A stretch of 64,000 nucleotides of DNA from Stigmatella aurantiaca DW4/3-1 (GCF_000165485.1 NC_014623.1:2933501-2997500); one strand, 5' to 3'; counted from the first letter of the stretch, positions 52,354 through 61,748 are shown. The notes: generated from the letters alone by a model not told the origin. Program-made: numbers and translations.

Positions 52354-53684
52354 GCCTTCCTGAGGTTCGTAGAGTGAATATGGACGACAACCTCCTACTC
52401 TCGTTCGAAGGTGCTCTCTCGCATCTGGCTGATTTCGAGCGCGAACTGGAACCCTTCCTGCAGGCGCTTGAGTTAGGTGCCGGGGAGTGGATGCCGGACA
52501 TCGTCAAAGGAAAGCGGCGCCAGAGCTATTCTCGTGCTGCCATCTGGAAAATACTGGGAGAGGAGCGCGGCGAAAGGAGTACCTCCGTTGGGCTCTATCG
52601 CAAGAAGTGGCCCGTGTTGGATATGACGCTCCGGCTCAGGTTTCCGCCTCTTCCTTCAAGCCTCCAAGTTTGGCTCGATGTTCAACCCCTCGCCCTCTTT
52701 GCAGCGGACGAATGCTGCCGGAGTTTCATAGAAATGGTCCGGGCATGGGCCATCCGCTACCCGGCTCCGTATGCTTCGGCGCACAGTATGGCTGACCGTG
52801 AGTTGGCGGGCTTCCCTCACTTCGGCCGCGAAGCGGAGGTGTCTCGGAGGGATGGCTTCGACAAGGTCTATGAGGTGTGTTGGCTGAACATCTTTGGCCC
52901 GAAGTTGGTGGCGTCCGTAGGCCGAGAGCGGATGCTCTCGACGCCTGCGCACCTCGTGGAAGAACTCCCTAACGGCTCCGTCATCCTGGTGTTGCGGCCC
53001 ACTGCCGCCGACTTCGCGAGCGACGAAGCGCGCGTCGCCCAGGCCCGAGCGCATGTCCACCTGCGGCCAGACCTCGACTTCGACACGGTGCTGCGTACCC
53101 TGCTGGAGCGCAGCGCCGCGCTCGCTCCCGTCGAGCCGCGCTTCCATCCTGACGTGGCGCCGTTCCTCTCGCGGTTACCTGACGAGTTCGTCCTCAGCGA
53201 GCGGCAACGGAAGATTGCCGAGCTCAACGCGTTCCGGCCTCCTGAACCGGAAGAGTGGCTGCCAGCCGCCCTTCCCTCGGACGTGGAGAATCCGGAGCGC
53301 ATCCTCACTTCCTATGGAGACTTGTCCGAAGGCCTCGTGGCAGCGCTGCACACGAAGGTGCCCTCCCTCATGGAGGAGACGGCCGAGTCACTCACGGACC
53401 TGGACTTCTACTTCTGGAGGGAGAACTTCCCGGAGCGGTACACGCGAGAGCTCATCGACGAGCACACCGCACCAGCGCTAGGGGCCTACCTGGGTGGCGT
53501 GCTGGTGCGGCGGCTGGGCGGGAGGTGGGTGCCGCGGAAGAAGCTGGAAGAGTCCCAGGTGCGCGTCGGCAAGCGCGTCTGGCTGCCCTTTCTCCGCGCC
53601 CGTCGGTACATGCAGTCCCGCCAGGCGTTGCTGGACTACTCGCTCACGCAGTTCTTTCGGGAAGCGGAGCGGCACCGGGGTTGA
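52350..53684 (+). CDS. Conserved hypothetical protein, possible immunity function
   Basis: A 444-residue soluble protein with no signal peptide or membrane helix. The middle has YEVCWLNIFGPKLVASVGRE, VEELPNGSVILVLRPTAADF and AHVHLRPDLDFDTVLRTLLE. The last 100 residues (DLDFYFWRENFPERYTRELI; GGVLVRRLGGRWVPRKKLEE; RARRYMQSRQALLDYSLTQF) recur as a decayed fragment at 63745. It is coupled to the truncated gene before it by an ATGA overlap, as immunity genes are to toxins in myxobacteria; the immunity role is inference. Family not named with confidence. Confidence 0.6.
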   Translation: MSLPEVRRVNMDDNLLLSFEGALSHLADFERELEPFLQALELGAGEWMPDIVKGKRRQSYSRAAIWKILGEERGERSTSVGLYRKKWPVLDMTLRLRFPPLPSSLQVWLDVQPLALFAADECCRSFIEMVRAWAIRYPAPYASAHSMADRELAGFPHFGREAEVSRRDGFDKVYEVCWLNIFGPKLVASVGRERMLSTPAHLVEELPNGSVILVLRPTAADFASDEARVAQARAHVHLRPDLDFDTVLRTLLERSAALAPVEPRFHPDVAPFLSRLPDEFVLSERQRKIAELNAFRPPEPEEWLPAALPSDVENPERILTSYGDLSEGLVAALHTKVPSLMEETAESLTDLDFYFWRENFPERYTRELIDEHTAPALGAYLGGVLVRRLGGRWVPRKKLEESQVRVGKRVWLPFLRARRYMQSRQALLDYSLTQFFREAERHRG

Positions 53685-54016
53685 TTGACGGTCGCCTTTG
53701 GGCCCGCTCACCGGCCGGGCGTTCACGTCAGTGGCGGCCGTGAGGGGAACTGCGGCGCCATCGCAGTAGGAGCCGAGCCACTGGATTCCGGCTGGATGTA
53801 GGACCGCCCGGGTGGGCAGGGAAAACGGGCTGCTCATCGCCTACCTCCTGTCCCAGCCCAGTTGCCGCGTACCGCTTGCCTCTTGTTGGAGGCACGTTGC
53901 TCTGGGGCGGCAAGGTGTACCGCGAGAATTCCGCCGCATCTCCCGGACTGTGGGATTTGAGCCCACTGAGCGAGTGGCCGCGATGGTAGCGTGGCAATCT
54001 AGGAGGTCACCCATCA
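53685..54016. other. Intergenic stretch before the DUF2381 gene
   Basis: About 330 bases without a recognised gene. It ends in AGGAGG (54001-54006), the ribosome-binding site of the DUF2381 gene. The segment CGCGAGAATTCCGCCGCATC near 53920 partly resembles 11757-11775; meaning unknown. Confidence 0.4.
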
Positions 54017-54551
54017 TTGTTCCAACCGCTTAGATTGTCCCTGGTGCTCGTGCTCCTCTGGGGGACTGCGGCACGAGCCGAGTCGGCGCCTGGGGGGCGC
54101 GTAGAGCGCACACGAGCCGTCACCGTCACGGGTAACCCCGCTGAGTCGCTGCCCGAAGTACGTGTCGCGGGGGATACACCCACGCTGCTTCTGTTCTCCG
54201 CGCCGATCCAGAAGAAGACCCTCACCTTCGACGAGTCCCGGATCCGCGTACTGGATTCTGGGGAATTCACGATCGTCGTTCAAGGCGTGGCGGACCTTCA
54301 GGAAGGTGAACGCCACGAGATTGGGGTCTTCTTCGCCGATGGAAGGGCGCCGATGCGGGCTGCTTTCGTGCTCGTCACCGACCCCTCCGAAGTGGACATC
54401 CGGATCGACGTGAGGCGCCCCGAACTGCCCGCCATGCCTTGCCCGAACGAAGCCCAGCCCCGGGCGCCACTCCCAGAGGATTTCGTGTTGCTCGGCTACG
54501 TGGGCGAGGAAGGTGTCTCGGTGACACCCATCAAGGATGTAGATGCCCTAG

Positions 54552-56267
54552 AGCACCGATCAGGCTGAAACCTACGTCAATTCGAGCGCTTGGAGAGGGG
54601 GATCGACACCCGAGCGCGTCCATGCTCATGAGTGCTGCCGGTGCGAGGAGGAGCGGCATGGAGCGATGGAAGCCGGAGGTGAAGTGCAGCGAGCGGGAGG
54701 AGAGGCTGCTGAAGCTGGCGGGCAGGAGCCGAAAGCTGTTCGTGTTCCTGAGAGAGCATCGCCACGAGCTGTTCGCGGAGGCCTTCCAAGCGGAGTTGGA
54801 GGCAATGTATCGCGACTCGGGACAAGGAGACGAGCCGCAGCCGCCCGCGCTGATGTGCATGGGAGTGCTGCTCCAGGCCTACCTCCAAGTCTCGGATGCG
54901 GAGGCGGTACGGCTGTCGGCGACGGACCGTTGCTGGAGATTGGTGCTGGGGACGCTTGCGCAAGACGATGACAAACCCGCCTTCTCGCAGGGAGGGCTGC
55001 AGCAGTTTCGCCAACGGCTCATCCGCCACGACATGGACCGTCGGCTGCTGGAGCGGACGGTAGAGCTGGCCAAAGAGACGAGAGCCTTCGACTGGAAGAA
55101 GCTGCCCAAGCAGCTGAGAGTGGCGGTGGACAGCCGCCCTTTAGAAGGAGCCGGGCGGGTTGAGGACACCTTCAACCTGCTCGGCCACGCGGGGCGGAAA
55201 ATAGCCGAGTGCATGGCAGTGGCGCTGGAAACAACCGTCGAGGAGGGCTGTGCTCAGGCGGGCGCGCCGCTGCTGGCGGCCTCGAGCATCAAGGCCGCCT
55301 TGGACGTCGACTGGAACGATTCGGAACAGAAGGCCGAGGCACTCAATCGCCTCTGCAAGCAGTTGGATCGGCTGTCAGCATGGGTGGAGAAGAGGCGTCC
55401 CAAGGAGAGCGAGGAGGCACCGCTGGGGCGCTACATCGAAGCGCTCGTTCAGGTGAAAGCACAGGACTTGGAGCCTGTGCCAGGCGGGGTACGGATTCGG
55501 CAAGGTGTCGCCGAGGACCGGCGCGTCTCCATTGAAGATGCTCAGATGCGCCACGGCCGCAAGAGCAAGAGCAAGCGGTTCAATGGTTTCAAGCAGCACC
55601 TGAGCACGCATCTGGATTCGGAGCTGGTGCTGGCCTGTGCGGTGACGCCCGCCAATCGGCCTGAGGAGGAGGCGGCTCCCCAGCTTCAAGCGGACATGGC
55701 GCGGATAGGATTCGAGCCGGATGAACTGCTGATAGACCGGGCCTATCTGAACAGCACCCTGGTGGAGCACGTGGTGGGGAGGGCAGGTGCCATCGTCTGC
55801 AAACCGTGGAAAGGTGCTCACGGCAAGCCTGGGCTCTTTGGGAAAAGAGACTTCAAGATCAACGTTCGTGACGGAACCATCACCTGTCCCGGCGGACAGG
55901 TGGAGACCTTTGAGCCGGGGCAGGTCGTCCAGTTCGAGCCTGAAGTCTGCGGCCCGTGCCCCCTGCGCGCGCAGTGTACGCATGCAGCGACCGGCCGGGG
56001 ACGGACCGTCACGATGGGGGAGGATGAAGCCCTCCAGAAGAAGCTGCGAAGTCTTCAAGAAACCCGCACCGGACGCGCCAAACTGCGCGAGCGCGTCGGT
56101 GTCGAACATCGGCTCGCCCACCTGAGCAACCGGCAGGGGCCTCGTGCTCGCTATCTGGGCACGCGCAAGAATACATTCGACCTGCGTCGCCTCTGTGCCG
56201 TGCAGAACCTGGAGACCCTCGCACGACGCTCAGCGGCGAACGGAGGGGCTCTAACCTGTTCGGTGCT
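54552..56267 (+). mobile_element. IS1182-type element inside the DUF2381 gene
   Basis: A 1716-bp element with ends AGCACCGATCAGGCTG and, reading inward from 56267, AGCACCGAACAGGTTA. It is flanked by CTAG on both sides (54548-54551, 56268-56271), the 4-bp duplication expected for this family. It contains one transposase gene on the plus strand. Confidence 0.88.
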
Positions 56268-56271
56268 CTAG
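54622..56271 (+). CDS. IS1182-family transposase
   Basis: A 549-residue DDE transposase: ALMCMGVLLQAYLQVSDAEA, QLRVAVDSRPLEGAGRVEDT (first Asp), FNGFKQHLSTHLDSELVLAC, PDELLIDRAYLNSTLVEHVV (second Asp), CPLRAQCTHAATGRGR cysteine cluster, and REKVE-type end RERVGVEHRLAHLSNRQGPR. The stop TAG (56269-56271) lies in the right CTAG duplication, outside the element. Starts at 54622, 54628 or 54658 are possible; I use the first after the IS end. The intact frame suggests activity. Confidence 0.88.
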   Translation: MLMSAAGARRSGMERWKPEVKCSEREERLLKLAGRSRKLFVFLREHRHELFAEAFQAELEAMYRDSGQGDEPQPPALMCMGVLLQAYLQVSDAEAVRLSATDRCWRLVLGTLAQDDDKPAFSQGGLQQFRQRLIRHDMDRRLLERTVELAKETRAFDWKKLPKQLRVAVDSRPLEGAGRVEDTFNLLGHAGRKIAECMAVALETTVEEGCAQAGAPLLAASSIKAALDVDWNDSEQKAEALNRLCKQLDRLSAWVEKRRPKESEEAPLGRYIEALVQVKAQDLEPVPGGVRIRQGVAEDRRVSIEDAQMRHGRKSKSKRFNGFKQHLSTHLDSELVLACAVTPANRPEEEAAPQLQADMARIGFEPDELLIDRAYLNSTLVEHVVGRAGAIVCKPWKGAHGKPGLFGKRDFKINVRDGTITCPGGQVETFEPGQVVQFEPEVCGPCPLRAQCTHAATGRGRTVTMGEDEALQKKLRSLQETRTGRAKLRERVGVEHRLAHLSNRQGPRARYLGTRKNTFDLRRLCAVQNLETLARRSAANGGALTCSVL

Positions 56272-56602
56272 CCCAGGGCCTCAAAGCAGCCTCTGGGCTC
56301 TTCTATCGCGGGAAGGGATGGGCGCTGGTGTCGCTAGAGATTCGGAATGACTCCTCGCAACCTAGGTGGACACCGCAAGAGGCAGCGTTTACGGGGATAC
56401 GAGGACCGTCGCTTCAAGCGCGGCTAGTAGTGGAAGGTCAGGGCGCGATCGGTCCAGGAGAACAAGGGCGAGTGCTTGCCGTGGTGGACATGCCGACGTT
56501 GAGTGCGGACACGTTCTTCACGTTGGAGTTACGTGGAGAGAGTGGCCGTACTCTCAAGCTTCCGAACATTCGTTTTCTGAAAGCGATGATGGAGGGGGGG
56601 CA

Positions 56603-58348
56603 ATGACATCGAATCTGCTGAGGCTGCCATCTGGTGCCATTGTTGACGGCTGGCATGTTTCAAGGGAACTCGGCAACGGTGGGTTTGCCGTCGTCTACTT
56701 GGTGGAGAAGAACGGCAAGCCGCATGCGCTCAAGGTGGCGCGCCATCGCGAAGCCAGTGGGGATGACAAGCAGACGCATGCCCGGATGGTGCGTGAGGCG
56801 ACAACACTCCTCATGCTGGATCATCCCAACATCATCCGGCACAGGGGGTATGGCTACGCGGAAACGGGCAATATGTATGTCGCGTTGGAATACGTGGACG
56901 GCTGGACGCTGGCGGAGTGGAAAGAGCGCAAGCACCCCACGATCCATGAAATCTTGCGAGTCTTCGTCAAGCTCGCTTCCGCGCTGTCGTACATGCATGA
57001 GCGGGGCGTGCTTCATCGGGATTTGAAGCTGGTCAACGTCCTGATCCGCAAGAGCGATGGGGAGCCCATCATCATCGACTTCGGCTGCGCGACCTACTCA
57101 ATGGCCGAAGACCTGACAGAAGAAGGGTTGCCACCGGGGACCGAGCGCTTCCGAGCACCCGAGCAGTTCAAGTTCCTGCGGGAACACAAGAACGAGCACC
57201 GGGCACGGTATGCATTCAGGGTGGCCGACGAGATCTTCGCGTTTGGAGTCATGCTCTACGAACTGCTGGCGGACCCGCGACCAGCGGAACAACGGCCGCG
57301 CATCGCCCTGAACAACCCCATGATGCCACCGCCTCCGGTACGGGCGGCGAATCCCCGGATACCCTTGGCGCTCAGCGAACTGGTCGAGAGGATTCTTTCT
57401 CGGGACCCCTCCAAGCGCCCCGTTGACACGGAGGCCCTCCGTCGTGAACTGGAAGAGCACCTGGAACGCTCGGGGGCCGAGTACATGGTGCCCGCCCATG
57501 CCCCCTCGGAACAGTGGTCGTCCGAGCCTTCAGGGGTTGGGGGGCCTCCTGGGGTGCCTTCCAACGGCCCTACGCTGCCCAAGAGGGCCTCAAGGGTGCT
57601 CGCCGCAGGTGCCGCCCTGGTGATGGCCCTGGCTGCGGCTGTGACCTTCTGGCGGGCCTCTGGAGACATTCCCTCCCCGATTCCGGACCATTCCACCCCG
57701 CCGATGACCTCCCCCCTTGATATGTCCCTCCCGAGCCCCGCGCCGATCGTCCTCCCCCCGGCGACGGACGTTGGCCAGAAGGAAGGTTCCACCGTGAAGA
57801 TGACGACACCTGAAGTCCCGACCCAAGAGCGCCCCCCGCGCGTGCGCAACAAGGTCAGTGCTGCCGAATGCGCGGGGCTGTCCCTCGTTGCGGCACTGGC
57901 AGCGGGCTGCCCCGGTTCTCAGATCCGGCCCGAGTCCTTCACCTGTCCGGCCGGTGCTGTACGTGCCATGGTGAATGAGCTTCACTGGGAACACCTCGAC
58001 CGCTTCCACCTCGTTCTCGACGACCGGCACAACATTGACGGGAGAGCTTGGTTCACCCCCGGCTCAGAAGTGGTGGGGGTTGTCCCGAAGATGAAGGGGC
58101 TTAACCGGAGGCAGCTCGAAGTGGCCCCCCCCGGGACACGCTTCTACGGGAAGGCGTACTACCTCTCGGACAAGATGGGCCGAGCGGACGGGCCAGCGCT
58201 GGTGGTGCGGTACGACCGCGTGAAGCTCCCCGGGCAGGACGAGAGGCCCGTCTGCTTCGTGGTAGAGGGGACCGCCTACGAGTTCAAGGATAGTCGCGTG
58301 CAGGCCAGCAACTGGAACGTTGGCAAAGTCGTGGACCGCTGGCCCTGA
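56603..58348 (+). CDS. Membrane-anchored Hanks-type Ser/Thr protein kinase
   Basis: A 581-residue kinase. The kinase domain spans about 14-290 with RELGNGGFAVVYLVEKNGKP, HALKVARH, HRDLKLVN (138-145), IIIDFGCATYS (DFG 159-161) and RFRAPEQF. A Pro-rich linker leads to one transmembrane helix (about 331-350) and a 230-residue outer region with cysteines (SAAECAGLSLVAALAAGCPG) and no named domain. All catalytic residues are present, so it is likely active. It is coupled to the DUF2381 gene, which would be a secreted partner; the IS upstream probably reduces its expression. Confidence 0.92.
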   Translation: MTSNLLRLPSGAIVDGWHVSRELGNGGFAVVYLVEKNGKPHALKVARHREASGDDKQTHARMVREATTLLMLDHPNIIRHRGYGYAETGNMYVALEYVDGWTLAEWKERKHPTIHEILRVFVKLASALSYMHERGVLHRDLKLVNVLIRKSDGEPIIIDFGCATYSMAEDLTEEGLPPGTERFRAPEQFKFLREHKNEHRARYAFRVADEIFAFGVMLYELLADPRPAEQRPRIALNNPMMPPPPVRAANPRIPLALSELVERILSRDPSKRPVDTEALRRELEEHLERSGAEYMVPAHAPSEQWSSEPSGVGGPPGVPSNGPTLPKRASRVLAAGAALVMALAAAVTFWRASGDIPSPIPDHSTPPMTSPLDMSLPSPAPIVLPPATDVGQKEGSTVKMTTPEVPTQERPPRVRNKVSAAECAGLSLVAALAAGCPGSQIRPESFTCPAGAVRAMVNELHWEHLDRFHLVLDDRHNIDGRAWFTPGSEVVGVVPKMKGLNRRQLEVAPPGTRFYGKAYYLSDKMGRADGPALVVRYDRVKLPGQDERPVCFVVEGTAYEFKDSRVQASNWNVGKVVDRWP

Positions 58349-58508
58349 GAACACGTGCCAGGGGGACGTGACAGGTAGGCTCAGATTGTCGCCTCGCTCG
58401 CTCGAACGACATCGAATGACCTGGGGGGTAGTTTCCTTTCGTCCAATCCTGCGGGTAATATTCCCCTGCGTCGCGTCGGCTCGGTGCCGCGCGAGCGGAG
58501 GGACGAAC

Positions 58509-59645
58509 ATGTCAGCAACCGGTTTTGGAGTTCCAAAAGGGGCGATTCTCTTCGAGGAAAATGGCTTTCAGTACGAATTCCGCGAATACTTGGGGGAGAT
58601 TCACCAGGGGGTTCACCTCCTTTTGGCGTGGCGACGTGAAGGGGGGCAGCCCCAAGACAAGGTGCTGATCAAGGCGATTGGCCCTTCGAATGCCACCCAT
58701 CCGCCGATATCGAGAATCAAGCGGGCCCGGGTGAGGCTGGAAGAGCAGGTGCGCCTCTCCAAGTTTCTTGTCCACCCAGGGATCCTTGAAGTCCATAAGA
58801 TGAAGCAGGTCGAGGGGACTTTGTACGTGGTCAACGAGTTCCCGAGCGGGAACAGCTTGAGTTCTCTGCTGACGCTCGTGGGGGAGTGCCGACGGTGGTA
58901 TTCGTCCGAGTTCACGATGTTTGTCGGTGCCCGAGTCGCAGACGTCTTGGCGTTCGCGCACGGCGCAAAAGACGAGCGATGGCGCCCCTTGAACATTGTT
59001 CACCGCGCCATCGATGCAGATCACGTCTTCCTGGATTGGAAGGGCATTGTTCGAGTCTCTGACTTTGGCCTCGCGCTTTCCACCTTGCCAGGGCGCGTGG
59101 CTTCCACCCTCCCTCGCCCGCAGGGGGATCACTTCTACTGCTCGCCGGAGATGCTTCTGGGCAAACGCGTTGACGCGCGCTCGGATCTCTTCTCCCTGGG
59201 CGTGCTCATGCTCGAAATGTCCACGGGTCATAATCTGCTCTATGCCCCCGATGAGGTGACCGCAGAGGTGAAAGCGTCCCTTTCGCCATCACAGCTTCGC
59301 CGAGTGATGCGCGCCATCCAACGGGCACACCTTTCGGGGGGCAACCCTCTTTTGGAGGATGCGATCTGGCGCGCGGCAACCTACACGCAAGCGGATGTGG
59401 ATCGGTTGACAGCAAACCTTTATGAGGGCCTTCGCGTCACGATCCGCAAGCTTCTTCATCGCGTGCCCGAGGAGCGCTACCAGACGGCGGGAGAACTGGC
59501 GGAGCATCTGAACCGCTGGCTCGGAGAGCCGACTTTCACACCTGCCGATGTGATGACGGAGCTGAAGAGCGTCATGGATGAGGCTGGGCGGAGGATGGCC
59601 GGGACGGAGCTACAACATTCCCTAGCCGAGAACACCTCGGCGTAG
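58509..59645 (+). CDS. Ser/Thr kinase-like protein, probable pseudokinase
   Basis: A 378-residue protein with a kinase fold and no membrane segment. The lysine strand VLIKAI and the DFG (185-187, VRVSDFGLAL) are kept, and HFYCSPEMLLGKRVDARSDL matches subdomains VIII-IX. But the catalytic loop is HRAIDADHVF (165-174): the proton-accepting Asp is Ala, and the glycine loop is also degenerate (LGEIHQGVHL). It therefore probably binds but does not phosphorylate. The C-terminal helix region (IRKLLHRVPEERYQTAGELA) is complete. It follows the active kinase by 160 bp on the same strand, with a similar fragment at 61398. Confidence 0.85.
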   Translation: MSATGFGVPKGAILFEENGFQYEFREYLGEIHQGVHLLLAWRREGGQPQDKVLIKAIGPSNATHPPISRIKRARVRLEEQVRLSKFLVHPGILEVHKMKQVEGTLYVVNEFPSGNSLSSLLTLVGECRRWYSSEFTMFVGARVADVLAFAHGAKDERWRPLNIVHRAIDADHVFLDWKGIVRVSDFGLALSTLPGRVASTLPRPQGDHFYCSPEMLLGKRVDARSDLFSLGVLMLEMSTGHNLLYAPDEVTAEVKASLSPSQLRRVMRAIQRAHLSGGNPLLEDAIWRAATYTQADVDRLTANLYEGLRVTIRKLLHRVPEERYQTAGELAEHLNRWLGEPTFTPADVMTELKSVMDEAGRRMAGTELQHSLAENTSA

Positions 59646-59793
59646 CCGCCCCCCCCCTTGCTGGCCCCCAAAGCTTCGAGGGGGCTCAGCAGTTCGAAGG
59701 TAAGAACTCGCCGTGAGCCTGCCTTGGTCCGAGTGGTGGATGAGCCCCTTGGGCGACTGGCGTTCCTGGAGCGCCATCTCCAAGCCTGAGAGC

Positions 59794-61307
59794 CACCCCT
59801 TTCAAGGTGCCTATATACCAAGAGAAAGCAGGAAATGAGCGCCCTGCGCGCGCCCGAGGGAATAGAGGACTGCTGCGGCGAATCAAGGAGGCCTCTGCGA
59901 CTGGAGAGGTGTGATGGCCTTCGATGCAATCCTTGAGCGGTTCGTGAAAAACAGCCCGGTCAGTGTCATGGCCCGGCTGGTGCTGCAGCGTGCCGTCAGC
60001 GCGGAGTGGATGGACTCACTGTTCGAGGCGCATCGGAAGAGGCAGTACACCCGGGAGTTGCTGTTCTCCACCGTGGTGGAGTTGATGTCCGTGGTGGCCA
60101 TGGGGCTGCGTCCCTCGCTGCATGCGGCCGCCAAGGCTACAGAGGTAGGCACCTCGATCGCTGCGCTCTACGAGAAGGTGAATCGAATGGAGCCGGACTT
60201 GGTGCGAGCTCTGGTCCGTGGCAGCGCCCAACGACTGGAGCCTGTAGTCCAGCCGCTGAGGACAGGGGAGAAGCCCTGGGCAGAGGGCTATCGCGTCCGA
60301 GTCATGGACGGCAATCATCTGCCTGCCAGCGAGAAAAGGCTCAAGCCGCTGCGTGAGTTTCGAGGCGCCGCCCTGCCCGGACACTCGCTGGTAGTGTACG
60401 CCCCGGAGCAGGGCTTGGTGGTGGACGTGGTGCCGTGTGAGGACGCACACGCTCAGGAGCGGACGCTGGTGGCTGCTGTGCTGGAGCACGCCCAGCAGGG
60501 CGACTTGTGGATAGCCGATAGGAACTTCTCCACGACTCGGATTGTCTTTGGCCTGGAGGACAGGCACGCCGCCTTCATCATCCGAGAGCATGGACGCACG
60601 CCCAGCCCTACAGAGGTGGGGAAGCGAAAGAGGGTGGGCCGTGTGGAAACGGGCGTTGTCTTCGAGCAGCCCGTCCAGGTGGAGGACGACGGTGGGCGCC
60701 TGCTCACGCTGCGTCGCATCGAACTTCAGCTGGATGAGCCCACCGAGGAGAGGGAGCCCCTCATTCGTCTGCTCACCAACGCTCCCGAAGAAAAGCTCTC
60801 CGCCGAGAAGGTAGCGTGTTTGTACCGCAAACGGTGGAGCATCGAAGGCATGTTTCAGAGCTTGGAGTCTGCGCTCCATAGTGAGGTGCGGACGCTGGGT
60901 CACCCACGAGCGGCGCTGCTCGCATTCGGGACTGCCGTGGTGGCCTACAACATCCTGGCGGTCATCCAGGCGGCAGTCGAGGCAGCGCACCCCGAGGCCA
61001 AGGCCGAGGGCATTGAACTTTCCCCCTTCTTCGTTGCTACCGAAGTGCAGGCCACCTATGGCGGGATGATGATTGCTGTGGGGGATGACGTTTGGACCGC
61101 CTTCGACGAGCAGTCTCCTCTCCAACTCAGTCGAACCCTCATCCGCATTGCGCAGCACGCTCAGCCCAAGCGTCTGCGCAAGCACCCGCGGGGGCCCAAA
61201 AAGAAAACGAAGAAGGGCTACGTCTCAGGACGCACTGCACGTCAGCACGTCGCCACGGCTCGAGTCCTCGCCTCCGGGCGCATTGATTCAACATCTTGAA
61301 AGGGGTG
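59794..61307 (+). mobile_element. IS4-type element
   Basis: A 1514-bp element with inverted ends CACCCCTTTCAAGGTG (59794) and its near complement CATCTTGAAAGGGGTG (ending 61307). It is bounded by an 11-bp target duplication AGCCTGAGAGC (59783-59793 and 61308-61318). It carries one intact transposase and sits inside an IS3-type relic. Confidence 0.9.
59914..61299 (+). CDS. IS4-family transposase
   Basis: A 461-residue DDE transposase. YRVRVMDGNHLPASEKRLKP contains the first catalytic Asp, QGDLWIADRNFSTTRIVFGL the second, and LYRKRWSIEGMFQSLESALH is the YREK-type signature with the Glu. A basic tail (RKHPRGPKKKTKKGYVSGRT) follows. The ATG at 59914 gives MAFDAILERFVKNSPVSVMA. The open frame, matched ends and exact target duplication point to a recent and possibly active element. 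Confidence 0.92.
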   Translation: MAFDAILERFVKNSPVSVMARLVLQRAVSAEWMDSLFEAHRKRQYTRELLFSTVVELMSVVAMGLRPSLHAAAKATEVGTSIAALYEKVNRMEPDLVRALVRGSAQRLEPVVQPLRTGEKPWAEGYRVRVMDGNHLPASEKRLKPLREFRGAALPGHSLVVYAPEQGLVVDVVPCEDAHAQERTLVAAVLEHAQQGDLWIADRNFSTTRIVFGLEDRHAAFIIREHGRTPSPTEVGKRKRVGRVETGVVFEQPVQVEDDGGRLLTLRRIELQLDEPTEEREPLIRLLTNAPEEKLSAEKVACLYRKRWSIEGMFQSLESALHSEVRTLGHPRAALLAFGTAVVAYNILAVIQAAVEAAHPEAKAEGIELSPFFVATEVQATYGGMMIAVGDDVWTAFDEQSPLQLSRTLIRIAQHAQPKRLRKHPRGPKKKTKKGYVSGRTARQHVATARVLASGRIDSTS

Positions 61308-61397
61308 AGCCTGAGAGCGCCAGGTGCCGGTCGGTGTGCTCGCCCATGGCCCAGCCCACCACCTTGCGTCTGAACAGATCCATCACCACCGTGCACC

Positions 61398-61748
61398 GGA
61401 TGAGGTGACCGCAGGGCGGGGGATGCGGTCTGGCGCGCGGTGACCTACACGGAAGCGGACGTCGAGCGGTACACGGCCAGTCTCCCGGAGGGACTGCGCA
61501 TGACGCGGCGCAAGCTCCTCCATCCCGAGTGGGAGAAGCGCTATCAGACGGCGGGGGAGTTGGGGAATGCTCTGCGCCGCTGGCTCGGAGAGCTGACCTT
61601 GAGCCCCGCCGATGCGGTCGAGGAACTGGAAGGCGTCGTGAATGAGGCTTCGGCGCGCTGGGCCAGGGAGGGAGTGGAACGCTCTCTTTCCGCTAGAAGA
61701 AAGCTCCACCATTCGGCTCTCAGCATCGATCGTCAGAGAGGCTCGTGA
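61398..61748 (+). pseudogene. Kinase-like gene fragment related to 58509
   Basis: GATGAGGTGACCGCAG (61398) equals 59252-59267 in the pseudokinase gene, after which about 100 bases are missing and the match resumes at GATGCGGTCTGGCGCGCGGT. The protein reads AVTYTEADVERYTASLPEGL, KLLHPEWEKRYQTAGELGNA and RRWLGELTLSPADAVEELEG, the C-terminal region of that kinase-like family. No catalytic part is present. It overlaps the end of the convergent Imm11 gene by 16 bases. Confidence 0.7.

Larger units (their letters stand above)
54017..56606 (+). pseudogene. DUF2381-family exported protein split by an IS1182-type element
   Basis: A TTG at 54017 after AGGAGG opens MFQPLRLSLVLVLLWGTAAR (signal peptide), then VRVAGDTPTLLLFSAPIQKK and RHEIGVFFADGRAPMRAAFV, up to VDAL at 54551. 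After the insertion it continues AQGLKAASGLFYRGKGWALV, SLEIRNDSSQPRWTPQEAAF and TLELRGESGRTLKLPNIRFL to 56606. This is a myxobacterial paralogous family usually encoded next to a Ser/Thr kinase, as here (ATGA overlap with 56603). The two parts total about 290 residues, the family length, and join in frame if the IS and one CTAG are removed. Confidence 0.85.
59690..61420 (-). pseudogene. IS3-type integrase relic split by the IS4-type element
   Basis: On the minus strand, residues RCTVVMDLFRRKVVGWAMGE and HTDRHLAL (61405-61320), then across the IS4-type insertion LEMALQERQSPKGLIHHSDQ (59785-59725), match consecutive parts of the rve integrase core of IS3-type transposases. Both ends of the gene are missing. 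Confidence 0.7.
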
